A program made the position numbers and the translations under genes. 64,000 nt of DNA, taken from assembly GCF_014195535.1 (NCBI RefSeq), contig NZ_JACIBY010000005.1:121807-185806 (forward strand). Reading direction: 5' to 3'. This DNA is from Runella defluvii (lineage in GTDB: Bacteria; Bacteroidota; Bacteroidia; Cytophagales; Spirosomataceae). Below the pieces are notes generated by a model. That model saw nothing but the letters and a program-made list of their open reading frames with translations, had not been told where the DNA came from and ran no database searches. Below, in pieces: positions 33,901-41,968 of this stretch; position 1 is the first letter of the stretch; every line of letters starts with the position of its first letter.

Positions 33901-34941
33901 ATGCTAACAGAACGCGTCAAAGAGATATATCAAGAAATTGAGCAGTTTGAAGTTGCTACCAAAGAGCAGTTAGAACAATACCGCCAGCGATTTGTAGGTC
34001 GGAAAGGGGCGGTCGAAGCCTTGTTTGAAGGACTCAAAGACATCCCAAAAGAAGCCCGTCGTGCAGTAGGGCAAGAACTGAATGCCCTCAAAAACTTTGC
34101 TACTGACCGTTTTACGGCCATTCAAGCAGAATTCGAGTCTAACGACGGTGGCAATGCGGGTCCAGCCATTGATTTGACCCTGCCCGTTGCTTCAAACCAA
34201 CTAGGCAGCATTCACCCGCTGACGTTGGCACGCGCCAAAATCATCGAGATTTTTGAGCGCATGGGCTTTAGCGTAGCCGACGGCCCCGAAATCGAGTCAG
34301 ACTGGTATAACTTCACCGCGTTGAATTTTCCCGAAAATCACCCTGCGCGCGAAATGCAGGATACGTTTTTTGTGGCCAAAAACGCCGAAGACCCTACCCA
34401 AGATATGCTGTTGCGTACGCACACGTCCAACGTACAAATTCGGATGATGGAGCGCCAAAAGCCGCCTATTCGCGCCATCATGCCTGGGCGGGTATATCGC
34501 AACGAAGCCATTTCGGCCCGTGCTCACTGCTTCTTTCACCAAGTAGAAGGGCTTTACATTGACAAAAACGTAAGTTTCAAAGACTTAAAAGATACCCTCT
34601 ATCATTTCTCCAAAGAGATGTTCGACAAAGACGTGAAGATTCGTCTGCGTCCTTCGTTTTTTCCTTTTACCGAACCTAGCGCCGAAATCGACATTTGGTT
34701 AGGAACCGATACCGAAGAAACGTATCGCCTTTCAAAAGGGACAGGTTGGGTAGAAATTGCGGGAAGTGGCATGGTTGACCCGAACGTGTTGGCCAACTGC
34801 GGCATCGACCCCGAAGAGTACACAGGTTTTGCGTTTGGAATGGGCGTTGAGCGCATTGCCCAGCTCCGTTACGGCGTTCGCGACCTTCGTCTTTATTCTG
34901 AAAACGACGTTCGTTTCTTGCGTCAGTTTGAAGGAGTTTAA
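33901..34941 (+). CDS. pheS: Phenylalanyl-tRNA synthetase alpha subunit
   Basis: PheS is the catalytic alpha subunit of the alpha2-beta2 enzyme that charges tRNA-Phe. The 346-residue product has an N-terminal coiled-coil (residues 1-80, RVKEIYQEIEQFEVATKEQL) that binds tRNA and a class II core with GFSVADGPEIESDWYNFTALN, motif 2 PGRVYRNEAISARAH and motif 3 FGMGVERIAQLRYG. The frame stays open 62 codons upstream, inside the amidohydrolase gene, but the family start is at 33901. The pheT gene is not nearby, which is common in Bacteroidetes. A pair of hairpins follows. Confidence 0.97.
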   Translation: MLTERVKEIYQEIEQFEVATKEQLEQYRQRFVGRKGAVEALFEGLKDIPKEARRAVGQELNALKNFATDRFTAIQAEFESNDGGNAGPAIDLTLPVASNQLGSIHPLTLARAKIIEIFERMGFSVADGPEIESDWYNFTALNFPENHPAREMQDTFFVAKNAEDPTQDMLLRTHTSNVQIRMMERQKPPIRAIMPGRVYRNEAISARAHCFFHQVEGLYIDKNVSFKDLKDTLYHFSKEMFDKDVKIRLRPSFFPFTEPSAEIDIWLGTDTEETYRLSKGTGWVEIAGSGMVDPNVLANCGIDPEEYTGFAFGMGVERIAQLRYGVRDLRLYSENDVRFLRQFEGV

Positions 34942-35034
34942 GTGCTAAAGCGCAAGTTAATTGTTATCCGTTCAAAGCCAATCAATTACACTTTTACAAG
35001 TACACGAAAACTTTCACTTTATTATACAAAATAT

Positions 35035-35090
35035 GGGTCGGGTTGCTTACAACCCGACCCACACTTTGTGCTGAGGGTTGCTCACAACCC
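35035..35090. terminator. Two related hairpins between the convergent pheS and quinone oxidoreductase genes
   Basis: GGGTCGGGTTG (35035-35045) pairs with its complement at 35050-35060 around CTTA; 14 nt later a shortened copy GGGTTG (35075-35080) pairs with CAACCC (35085-35090) around CTCA, followed by GACC as in the first. The second looks like a partial duplicate. No T run follows. Confidence 0.6.
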
Positions 35091-35115
35091 GACCGATACC
35101 AACGCCCTGACTTTC

Positions 35116-36087
35116 TTAGTCCACACGCAGCACAATCTTCCCAATATGCTCGCTGCTTTCCATCAGGCGATGCGCCTCAGCGGCTTCTTCTAACGGAAAC
35201 GTTTTATACAAAATAGGTTCAAACGTACCCGCTTCTATCAACGGCCATACGTGTTTTTCTACCTCGGCGGCCAACTGCGCCTTAAACGCATCGTCGCGCG
35301 GGGCAAGCATACTTCCCGTAATCGTGATTCGCTTGCTCATTACTTCCAAAATATTGAACTGAGATTGCGCCCCGCCTAAACTCGCGATAAAACCCAAACG
35401 GCCATCGGTGCGCAGCAGACGGATATTTTTTGCGGTATAATCTCCTCCAACGTAGTCCAAAATCACGTCCATTCCGTAGGGTTTTAGTTCCTCCAGAAAA
35501 TCCTGCGTTTTATAATTGACACAACGAACGGCGCCAAGCTCCTCGCAGAAACGGCATTTTTGGTCGCTGCCTGCCGTCGCAAACGCTTGCACGCCAAACG
35601 CCTTTGCCAACTGAATCGCCGTGACGCCAATGCCACTCGTGCCTCCGTGTACCAAAAAATTTTCGCCAGTTTTTAAGTGCATTCGTTGAAACACATTGCT
35701 CCAAACCGTCATTGTCGTTTCGGGCAAACAAGCAGCTTTTTCAAACGACATGCCCGTTGGAACAGGCAAACAATGGTCTGCTTCGGCCAAGGCGTACTCG
35801 GCATATCCGCCATTTTTAATGAGCGCGCACACCTTATCGCCCACTTTCCAACGCGACACATTTTCGCCAATTTCGGCGATGATTCCCGCAACTTCAAGCC
35901 CCAGCGGCTCGGTAGGCGGCTGCGACGAAATCCCGTAACGACCTTGACGCATCAAAATATCGGCACGATTTATGCCCGCCGCATAAACGCGGATAAGCAC
36001 CTTTGTACCAGTAGAAATAGGGACAGAACGGTCTTCTAAAGACAAAACCTCAGGTCCTCCAGTTTGGGTAACTATCATTGCTTTCAT
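35116..36087 (-). CDS. NADPH:quinone oxidoreductase, zinc-free MDR family
   Basis: The 323-residue medium-chain reductase resembles the QOR/PIG3 group: MKAMIVTQTGGPEVLSLEDR, then AAGINRADILMRQGRYG, EPLGLEVAGIIAEIGENVS, and the NADPH-binding loop VHGGTSGIGVTAIQLAKAFG. Zinc ligands of the alcohol dehydrogenases are missing. It reduces quinones or conjugated enones in the cytoplasm; the natural substrate is unclear. I start it at ATG 36087, the normal family start; the reading frame is open 25 codons further upstream. It is divergent from the rhamnose aldolase gene. Confidence 0.9.
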   Translation of the reverse strand: MKAMIVTQTGGPEVLSLEDRSVPISTGTKVLIRVYAAGINRADILMRQGRYGISSQPPTEPLGLEVAGIIAEIGENVSRWKVGDKVCALIKNGGYAEYALAEADHCLPVPTGMSFEKAACLPETTMTVWSNVFQRMHLKTGENFLVHGGTSGIGVTAIQLAKAFGVQAFATAGSDQKCRFCEELGAVRCVNYKTQDFLEELKPYGMDVILDYVGGDYTAKNIRLLRTDGRLGFIASLGGAQSQFNILEVMSKRITITGSMLAPRDDAFKAQLAAEVEKHVWPLIEAGTFEPILYKTFPLEEAAEAHRLMESSEHIGKIVLRVD

Positions 36088-36163
36088 GGTCGTAAAAATA
36101 AAAGATAAGAAAATATAAAAATAGTCCATGAAGGTACATGACACTATCCCAAGAAACGTCACC

Positions 36164-36171
36164 TAAATTTG
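36164..36171 (+). promoter_or_regulatory. -7 promoter box for the rhamnose aldolase gene
   Basis: TAAATTTG matches TAnnTTTG, 52 nt before ATG 36224, in the 136-nt divergent spacer. No -33 box is evident. Confidence 0.35.
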
Positions 36172-36223
36172 TACTATCAATCTCAGAACAGGTACTATAC
36201 TATTCATAATCGCACAAAACACC

Positions 36224-38356
36224 ATGTCAGCGACTACCACGCAATTCAAACATGTGAGCTATCTTTGGGACGAAGCCAAAGCCGCCGAACTCGCGGGCGA
36301 CGAAGTAGCTCTTTTTATTTATCGTTCCAACATTCTGGGCGCCGATCTTCGTTTGACTAACTACGGAGGCGGTAACACGTCCGTTAAAATTACGGATAAA
36401 GACCCACTTACGGGCAAAGATGTCGAAGTAATGTGGATAAAAGGCTCAGGCGGAGACATTGGTACGCTCAAAAAATCAGGATGCGCGGCATTGTATATGG
36501 AGCGCTTACGAAACCTCGAAAACGTTTATCGTGGTGTGGAGTTTGAAGATGAAATGGTAGAATTGTTCAACCACTGTATCTTTGATCTCGCCTCAAAAGC
36601 ACCATCTATTGATACTCCTCTCCACGGATTTTTACCCTTTGCGCACATCGACCACCTTCACCCAGATGCAGCCATTGCCATTGCCGCGGCCAAAGACGGG
36701 AAGAAAATCACCGAAGAATTGTTTGGTGGTGAAGTAGGTTGGGTAGGTTGGCAACGCCCAGGGTTTGAGCTTGGCCTTCAGCTCCGCGCTTGTTTGGAAG
36801 AGGCTGCTTCTCGCGGTGTCAAATTGCGTGGTATCATGCTTGGCTCACACGGTTTGTTTACGTGGGGAGACACTGCCTACGAAAGCTACCTCAATACCCT
36901 TGAAGTAATCGAAAAATGTGCCGAATACTTAGAAGCAAATTACGGTAAGACTCGTCCCGTATTTGGAGGACCCAAAATCGAGAGCCTTCCTGTAGAAGCA
37001 CGTACAAAACAAGCGTCAAAATTAGCGCCTATTTTGCGTGGTTTCTGCTCGTCGTACCGCACGATGGTGGGGCATTTTACCGACGATGCGCGCGTATTGG
37101 AGTTTGTAAACTCAAACGATTTGGACAAATTGGCCCCCCTCGGAACTTCTTGCCCCGACCACTTCCTCCGCACAAAAATCTCTCCGTTGGTGCTTGAACT
37201 TGCTCCCGACGAAGACCTATCGGACGTAGCGGCTATCAAAGCTAAGTTAACACCTGCGTTTGAAGCCTACCGTGTGATGTACTCCGACTATTACGAAGCT
37301 TGCAAACACCCTAATAGCCCTGCCATGCGCGACCCTAACCCCGTCGTGATTTTGTACCCAGGCGTGGGGATGTTTACCTTCTCAAAAGATAAAACAACGG
37401 CTCGTTTGGCCTCTGAGTACTACATCAATGCCGTCAATGTAATGAAAGGTGCCGAAGCCGTTTCAGAATATACGGCCTTGCCTCGCCAAGAAGCTTTTAA
37501 TATTGAATATTGGTTGTTGGAAGAAGCTAAACTTCAACGGATGCCAAAGCCCAAAGCTTTATCAGGACGCGTAGCGTTGGTGACTGGTAGCGCAGGCGGG
37601 ATTGGTAAAGCTATCGCCAAAAAATTTGCCGAAGAAGGTGCCGTTGTGGTTCTCAATGACATCAACGAAGAGCGCCTTGAAGGAGCAAAAGACGAATTTG
37701 TCAAGAAATTTGGCAGAGATTCTGTATCGACTACGCTCCTTAACGTAACCGACGCCGCCAGCATCGTGGATGCGATGGATGCCGCAGCGCTTGCGTTTGG
37801 CGGGGTTGACATCATCGTCAACAACGCAGGTATCAGTATTTCAAAACCCATCCAAGACCATACCCTTCAAGATTGGGATCGCTTGTACGACATCCTCGTC
37901 AAAGGCCAGTTCCTTGTGACACAAGCGGGGGTAGAAGTGATGCGCAAGCAAGGTTTTGGGGGCGATATCATCAATATTGTGAGTAAAAATGCCCTTGTTT
38001 CTGGGCCAAACAACGCAGGATACGGCTCGGCCAAAGCAGCACAATTGCACTTGAGCCGCCTGAATGCAGCCGAATTGGGCGGAGATAAAATCCGTGTCAA
38101 TACGGTTAACCCCGACGCTGTTATCGCTGACTCGAACATTTGGGCAGGTGGCTGGGCAGCAGGACGCGCCAAAGCGTACGGCATCACCATCGAAGAACTT
38201 CCTGCGTACTACGCCAAACGTACGCTTCTCAACGAAGCTATCCTTCCCGACGATATCGCCAATGCATGTTTCGCCTTCGTAGGAGGTTTACTCAGCAAGT
38301 CAACGGGTAACGTTTTGAACGTAGATGGCGGAGTAGCCATGGCGTTTGTTCGCTAA
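36224..38356 (+). CDS. rhaD: Bifunctional rhamnulose-1-phosphate aldolase / lactaldehyde dehydrogenase
   Basis: This 710-residue fusion joins a class II aldolase domain (about residues 1-420) to a short-chain dehydrogenase (about 445-708). The aldolase half, with GGGNTSVKI and the metal histidines in FAHIDHLHPDA and SHGLFTWG, cleaves L-rhamnulose 1-phosphate to dihydroxyacetone phosphate and L-lactaldehyde. The dehydrogenase half, with TGSAGGIGKAIA (glycine motif), NNAGIS and the catalytic YGSAK, oxidises lactaldehyde to lactate. This fusion is well known in bacteria lacking classic RhaB/RhaD operons. The isomerase and kinase genes follow after an 809-nt stretch carrying repeats. Confidence 0.93.
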   Translation: MSATTTQFKHVSYLWDEAKAAELAGDEVALFIYRSNILGADLRLTNYGGGNTSVKITDKDPLTGKDVEVMWIKGSGGDIGTLKKSGCAALYMERLRNLENVYRGVEFEDEMVELFNHCIFDLASKAPSIDTPLHGFLPFAHIDHLHPDAAIAIAAAKDGKKITEELFGGEVGWVGWQRPGFELGLQLRACLEEAASRGVKLRGIMLGSHGLFTWGDTAYESYLNTLEVIEKCAEYLEANYGKTRPVFGGPKIESLPVEARTKQASKLAPILRGFCSSYRTMVGHFTDDARVLEFVNSNDLDKLAPLGTSCPDHFLRTKISPLVLELAPDEDLSDVAAIKAKLTPAFEAYRVMYSDYYEACKHPNSPAMRDPNPVVILYPGVGMFTFSKDKTTARLASEYYINAVNVMKGAEAVSEYTALPRQEAFNIEYWLLEEAKLQRMPKPKALSGRVALVTGSAGGIGKAIAKKFAEEGAVVVLNDINEERLEGAKDEFVKKFGRDSVSTTLLNVTDAASIVDAMDAAALAFGGVDIIVNNAGISISKPIQDHTLQDWDRLYDILVKGQFLVTQAGVEVMRKQGFGGDIINIVSKNALVSGPNNAGYGSAKAAQLHLSRLNAAELGGDKIRVNTVNPDAVIADSNIWAGGWAAGRAKAYGITIEELPAYYAKRTLLNEAILPDDIANACFAFVGGLLSKSTGNVLNVDGGVAMAFVR

Positions 38357-38395
38357 AAAAGATTGTTTTTTCATCATAGGTTAGTTTAATACTCG

Positions 38396-38425
38396 AATCT
38401 AACGCCTGAATTCAGGCGTTAGATT
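38396..38425. terminator. 30-bp perfect zero-spacer palindrome after the rhamnose aldolase gene
   Basis: Every base from 38396 to 38425 pairs with its mirror base around the centre GAATTC (38408-38413). As RNA it would form a stem with a tip of at least 4 unpaired bases, followed by TTTT; it is probably a terminator serving this gene and the small opposite frame. Confidence 0.7.
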
Positions 38426-38445
38426 TTATCTACGAAACTCCTTTC

Positions 38446-38580
38446 TTAGGAATAGGTAGTTGTACTTTTTTTTAAAATGTTAGCCATTTTATCTATTTGC
38501 TCTTTAATCTCAGGATTTTTCAAATTGATATATGGCATCGTTTTTTCAGAGTACGTTGGTGCTGCTTTTTTGGTTTTCAT
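38446..38580 (-). CDS. Possible small protein of 44 residues, unknown function
   Basis: A 44-codon frame runs from ATG 38580 to TAA at 38446-38448. The product starts MKTKKAAPTYSEKTMPYINL and ends in KKSTTTYS; it is basic and hydrophilic, with a short predicted helix (PEIKEQIDKMANILKK). I do not recognise it. The A-rich, lysine-rich start resembles the start of real small proteins in these genomes, but length alone cannot separate it from chance. It ends just beside the 38396-38425 palindrome, which could be its terminator. No ribosome-binding site is visible. Confidence 0.35.
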   Translation of the reverse strand: MKTKKAAPTYSEKTMPYINLKNPEIKEQIDKMANILKKSTTTYS

Positions 38581-38687
38581 GATTTTTGAGTTATTAAATA
38601 TCCGACATAGTTGCCCTTACTGTTAAAACGTTCAAGTATCCCGTTTTCAGTAATTCCGACTAAGTCATAATAGAGATAAGAAAAGGA

Positions 38688-38843
38688 GCCTCAGCGAGGC
38701 TAAATCTTAGTAGAAAAAGACAAACAAACACCTCCCAAAGCCCCGTTGGGGCTACCCCGACTCTCGGTGAAAGATGCCACCCCGATGGGGCTTTGGGGAA
38801 AGTCTAGGTCATTCTTTCTACTAAGATGTAGCTCCTCTGGAGC
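38688..38843. repeat. Structured repeat, copy 1 (first of two tandem-oriented copies)
   Basis: The unit starts with the hairpin GCCTCAGCGAGGC (38688-38700), then TCTTAGTAGAAA (38705-38716), which is matched by its exact complement TTTCTACTAAGA (38815-38826), and ends with a second hairpin GCTCCTCTGGAGC (38831-38843). The inside holds CCCAAAGCCCC (38734-38744) that can pair locally with GGGGCT or at long range with GGGGCTTTGGG (38787-38797). The second copy at 38877-39027 has the same four outer blocks with diverged inside. The stretch 38581-38687 before it shows no gene. No left terminal repeat was found for this copy. Confidence 0.8.
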
Positions 38844-38851
38844 AATAAATA

Positions 38852-39065
38852 CAGGTTGAACGCATTAAAAAAAGTAGCCTCAGCGAGGCTAAATCTTAGT
38901 AGAAAAAAGAGGTAAAGGACATCCAAAAGCCCCATCGGGGTGACATCTTTCACCGAACGTCGGCCGCCCCGATAGGGATTGGGGGGATTTCATCCATTTT
39001 TCTACTAAGATGTAGCTCCTCTGGAGCAATCAATAGCCATTCTACATTTTAATGCGTTAAACCTG
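38852..39065. mobile_element. MITE-like element: structured repeat copy 2 between 19-bp terminal inverted repeats
   Basis: The structured repeat recurs at 38877-39027 with hairpin GCCTCAGCGAGGC (38877-38889), arms TCTTAGTAGAAA (38894-38905) and TTTCTACTAAGA (38999-39010), and hairpin GCTCCTCTGGAGC (39015-39027). It is enclosed by inverted repeats CAGGTTGAACGCATTAAAA (38852-38870) and the complement of 39047-39065, matching at 18 of 19 positions. There is no transposase frame inside. Length about 214 bp, terminal inverted repeats and internal dyads suggest a non-autonomous mobile element; a clear target-site duplication was not seen. Alternatively it is a palindromic REP-type unit. Confidence 0.6.
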
Positions 39066-39106
39066 CAATAAATAGTAAACCTATATTTTAATTGTTTTTT
39101 TTTTAA

Positions 39107-39135
39107 TTGAGGATTGAAGCTGGTAAATAGGTTTG
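39107..39135 (+). promoter_or_regulatory. Promoter for the rhamnose isomerase-kinase operon
   Basis: TTG (39107-39109), 18-nt spacer and TAGGTTTG (39128-39135) fit the Bacteroidetes promoter pattern, 30 nt before the ATG at 39166. An inverted repeat AAACCTAT (39078-39085) / ATAGGTTT (39127-39134) brackets it and could be a regulator site; no regulator gene is in this window. Confidence 0.55.
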
Positions 39136-39165
39136 TCCATTAACAAAGATAACTAAAGTTCAATT

Positions 39166-40440
39166 ATGCAACTCGAAAAGTATAAAATACAACAGCATAA
39201 CGATGACCTACTTACGGGACATCAACGCCGTTTGAGCTTTGCTGTTTCAGAAATTGAAAACGCTGAAGCCATCATCCAAAAATTGGTTGATTTTCAAATC
39301 GCCATTCCTTCGTGGGCACTTGGAACGGGCGGAACGCGCTTTGGCCGTTTTGCGGGTGGTGGCGAACCTCGCAGCCTCGAAGAAAAAATCGAAGACGTAG
39401 GTTTATTACACGCCTTGAATCAAGCATCGGGCGCGATTTCCCTTCACATCCCTTGGGATATTCCAAAAGATGCCAAAGCGATTAAAGCGCTGGCAGCGCA
39501 ACACGGCTTGAAATTTGACGCCGTTAACTCCAATACCTTCCAAGACCAAGCCGACCAAGCGTTAAGCTATAAATTTGGTTCGTTGCAAAACGTTGACAAA
39601 GGCGTTCGTAAACAAGCCATCGAACATAACATTGAAGTGATTAAGCACGGTATCGAGCTTGGTTCGGAATCGTTGACCGTTTGGCTTTCGGATGGTTCGT
39701 GTTTTCCTGGACAACTCAATTTCCGCAGAGCTTATCAAAATACCCTCGAAAGCCTCCACGAGATTTATGCGGCCATGCCTGATAACTGGAAGATGTTCTT
39801 GGAATACAAAGCCTACGAACCTAACTTCTATTCGACGACCGTGGGCGACTGGGGGCAATCGTATTCGTACGTACAAAAACTCGGAGACCGCGCCTATACG
39901 CTCGTTGACTTAGGACACCACTTACCCAATGCCAACATTGAGCAAATCGTAGCTCTATTATTGATGGAAGAAAAACTTGGTGGTTTCCACTTCAATGACT
40001 CTAAATACGGCGACGACGACCTCACGGCAGGTGCCATGAAACCGTATCAATTGTTTCTTATTTTCAACGAATTAGTGGACGGTATGGATGCCCGTGGGTT
40101 AAACCACGCCACTGATTTGGGCTGGATGATTGATGCTTCGCACAACGTCAAAGACCCGCTTGAAGATTTGCTTCAGTCGGTCGAAGGCATTATGATGGCG
40201 TATGCTCAGGCGCTTTCGGTCGATAGAAAGGCGCTCGAAGAAGCCCAAGCCATCAGCGATGTAGTTCGTTGCCAAGAAATTCTCCAAAATGCGTTCCGTA
40301 CTGACGTTCGTGCCATCGTGGCCGAAGCTCGTCTTCGTGCGGGCGGGGCATTGAACCCATTGGGGCTTTTCCGTCACTTAAAAGTGCGCGAAAACCTCAT
40401 CGCCGAACGTGGTCTTAAAACTGTAGCGACTGGCTTGTAA
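39166..40440 (+). CDS. rhaI: L-rhamnose isomerase (RhaI type)
   Basis: The 424-residue enzyme converts L-rhamnose to L-rhamnulose. It belongs to the RhaI group related to the Pseudomonas-type isomerase and not to E. coli RhaA: FQIAIPSWALGTGGTRFGRF at the start, metal-site residues in FLEYKAYEP, DLGHHLPNANIEQI, GGFHFNDSKYGDDD and the C-terminal ATDLGWMIDASHNVKDP. The length is normal for this group. It starts the operon that includes the sugar kinase (one intervening base) and lies downstream of the aldolase-dehydrogenase gene beyond the MITE-like repeats. It is cytoplasmic and metal-dependent. Confidence 0.93.
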   Translation: MQLEKYKIQQHNDDLLTGHQRRLSFAVSEIENAEAIIQKLVDFQIAIPSWALGTGGTRFGRFAGGGEPRSLEEKIEDVGLLHALNQASGAISLHIPWDIPKDAKAIKALAAQHGLKFDAVNSNTFQDQADQALSYKFGSLQNVDKGVRKQAIEHNIEVIKHGIELGSESLTVWLSDGSCFPGQLNFRRAYQNTLESLHEIYAAMPDNWKMFLEYKAYEPNFYSTTVGDWGQSYSYVQKLGDRAYTLVDLGHHLPNANIEQIVALLLMEEKLGGFHFNDSKYGDDDLTAGAMKPYQLFLIFNELVDGMDARGLNHATDLGWMIDASHNVKDPLEDLLQSVEGIMMAYAQALSVDRKALEEAQAISDVVRCQEILQNAFRTDVRAIVAEARLRAGGALNPLGLFRHLKVRENLIAERGLKTVATGL

Positions 40441-40441
40441 A

Positions 40442-41848
40442 ATGAAAACTCCTGTTTGTGCCGTATTGGACATTGGTAAAACCAACAAAAAAGTATTTCT
40501 CTTTGACGAAAACTACCGCATCGTTTTGGAAAAATCGGGGCAATTTCCCGAAACAACCGACGAAGACGGCGACCCCTGCGAAAACGTTGACCTCTTGACC
40601 GATTGGGTGATTCAATCGCTCCAAGAAGTGTTATCGCTCGAAGAATACGACGTCAAAGCCATTAATTTCTCCACCTACGGGGCAAGTTTTGTTCACGTGG
40701 GCGAAGATGGCAAACCCGTTGCCCCTTTGTACAACTACTTAAAACCGTACCCCGAGGCACTCAAAAAACAATTTTATGATACCTACGGCGGCGAACAGGA
40801 GTTTTCTCGCAAAACGGCCTCTCCTATTTTAGGAAGCCTCAATTCGGGTATGATTATTTATCGCCTGAAGCATGAAAACCCTGCGTTGTTTGAAACAATA
40901 ATGTACTCACTGCACTTACCCCAATACGTCAGTTCGTTGATTTCGGGGCAATTTGCTTCCGATATTACGAGCATTGGTTGCCATACCAACCTCTGGGACT
41001 TTGATACGAACGCTTACCACGCGTGGGTGTCACAAGAGCAAATTGGGGATAAACTTGCGCCCATTCAATCCGCAGACGTAGTTTCGACTCACGTGCTTAA
41101 TGAGCAAGAGCGCATTGTGGGCGTCGGTTTGCACGATAGCTCTTCAGCTTTGATTCCGTATTTGGTTAGTTTCTTGGAGCCCTTTGTATTGATTTCAACG
41201 GGGACGTGGTGCATTAGCCTCAATCCTTACAATCATACGCCGCTGACTGCCGAGGAGCTTCAATACGACTGTTTGTGCTACATGCAATACAACGGCAAGC
41301 CTGTGAAGGCATCGCGCTTGTTTGCGGGCTACGAGCACGAACAGCAAACCAAGCGATTGGCGGCTCATTTCGACAAAGACCTTGATTTCTACAAAAAAGT
41401 GGCGTTTGATGCGGCCATCATTCACCAACTTAAAACGGAGAAAAAAACCGAAGGCATCGACTTTGAAAGCCTTTCAAAACCTCCGATGACGGAAGGGTTG
41501 TTTGGAAAAAGAGATTTGTCAGCCTTTGAGTCATACGAGCAGGCGTATCACCAATTGATTTTGGACATTGTCGGCCAACAAATTATTTCGACGGAGTTGG
41601 TGTTAAGAGGCTCAACCGTTAAGCGGATTTTTGTGGACGGTGGTTTTTCCAAAAACCCCATTTATATGAATCTTTTGGCGGGGGCATTTCCTGACCTGGA
41701 GGTATTTGCGGCATCGGTAGCACAAGCTACTTCGTTGGGGGCAGCGTTGAGCATTCATCGCCACTGGAACCCCAAAACGCTCCCTCCCGATTTGATTGAT
41801 TTACGTTTTTATAATGGGCATCTTTTCCTCGACGGATTAGCATCGTAA
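40442..41848 (+). CDS. FGGY-family sugar kinase, probable L-rhamnulokinase
   Basis: The 468-residue kinase has the two-domain actin-like fold: phosphate-1 motif VLDIGKTNKKVFLFD at the start, the adenosine region LISTGTWCISLNP and the C-terminal phosphate-2 region FVDGGFSKNPIYMNLLAGAF. Context says it phosphorylates L-rhamnulose between isomerase and aldolase; by sequence the group also covers fuculo- and xylulokinases. The start is one base after the isomerase stop codon, so the two are translated together. A clear terminator follows. Confidence 0.85.
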   Translation: MKTPVCAVLDIGKTNKKVFLFDENYRIVLEKSGQFPETTDEDGDPCENVDLLTDWVIQSLQEVLSLEEYDVKAINFSTYGASFVHVGEDGKPVAPLYNYLKPYPEALKKQFYDTYGGEQEFSRKTASPILGSLNSGMIIYRLKHENPALFETIMYSLHLPQYVSSLISGQFASDITSIGCHTNLWDFDTNAYHAWVSQEQIGDKLAPIQSADVVSTHVLNEQERIVGVGLHDSSSALIPYLVSFLEPFVLISTGTWCISLNPYNHTPLTAEELQYDCLCYMQYNGKPVKASRLFAGYEHEQQTKRLAAHFDKDLDFYKKVAFDAAIIHQLKTEKKTEGIDFESLSKPPMTEGLFGKRDLSAFESYEQAYHQLILDIVGQQIISTELVLRGSTVKRIFVDGGFSKNPIYMNLLAGAFPDLEVFAASVAQATSLGAALSIHRHWNPKTLPPDLIDLRFYNGHLFLDGLAS

Positions 41849-41867
41849 CCTTTCTCTATAAACTCCT

Positions 41868-41907
41868 AGCCGCCAATTGGGATCAAACCCGCTGGCGGCT
41901 TTTTTAT
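41868..41907 (+). terminator. Terminator after the rhamnose isomerase-kinase operon
   Basis: AGCCGCCA (41868-41875) pairs with TGGCGGCT (41893-41900), a 17-nt loop lies between, and TTTTTATT follows. Confidence 0.85.
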
Positions 41908-41956
41908 TAAACGGATATTTCTACCCCTACCCCCATCTCAACTGCCCGCTTCTTCG

Positions 41957-41964
41957 TACATTTG
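41957..41964 (+). promoter_or_regulatory. -7 promoter box very close to hemE start
   Basis: TACATTTG matches TAnnTTTG and ends only 4 nt before the ATG at 41969, so transcription from it would begin at or next to the ATG. No -33 TTG is seen. Confidence 0.35.
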
Positions 41965-41968
41965 CAGT

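Noticed and set aside
38688-39027. Insertion sequence with transposase
   Set aside because: No open frame for a transposase exists inside either copy; at most it is a non-autonomous element.
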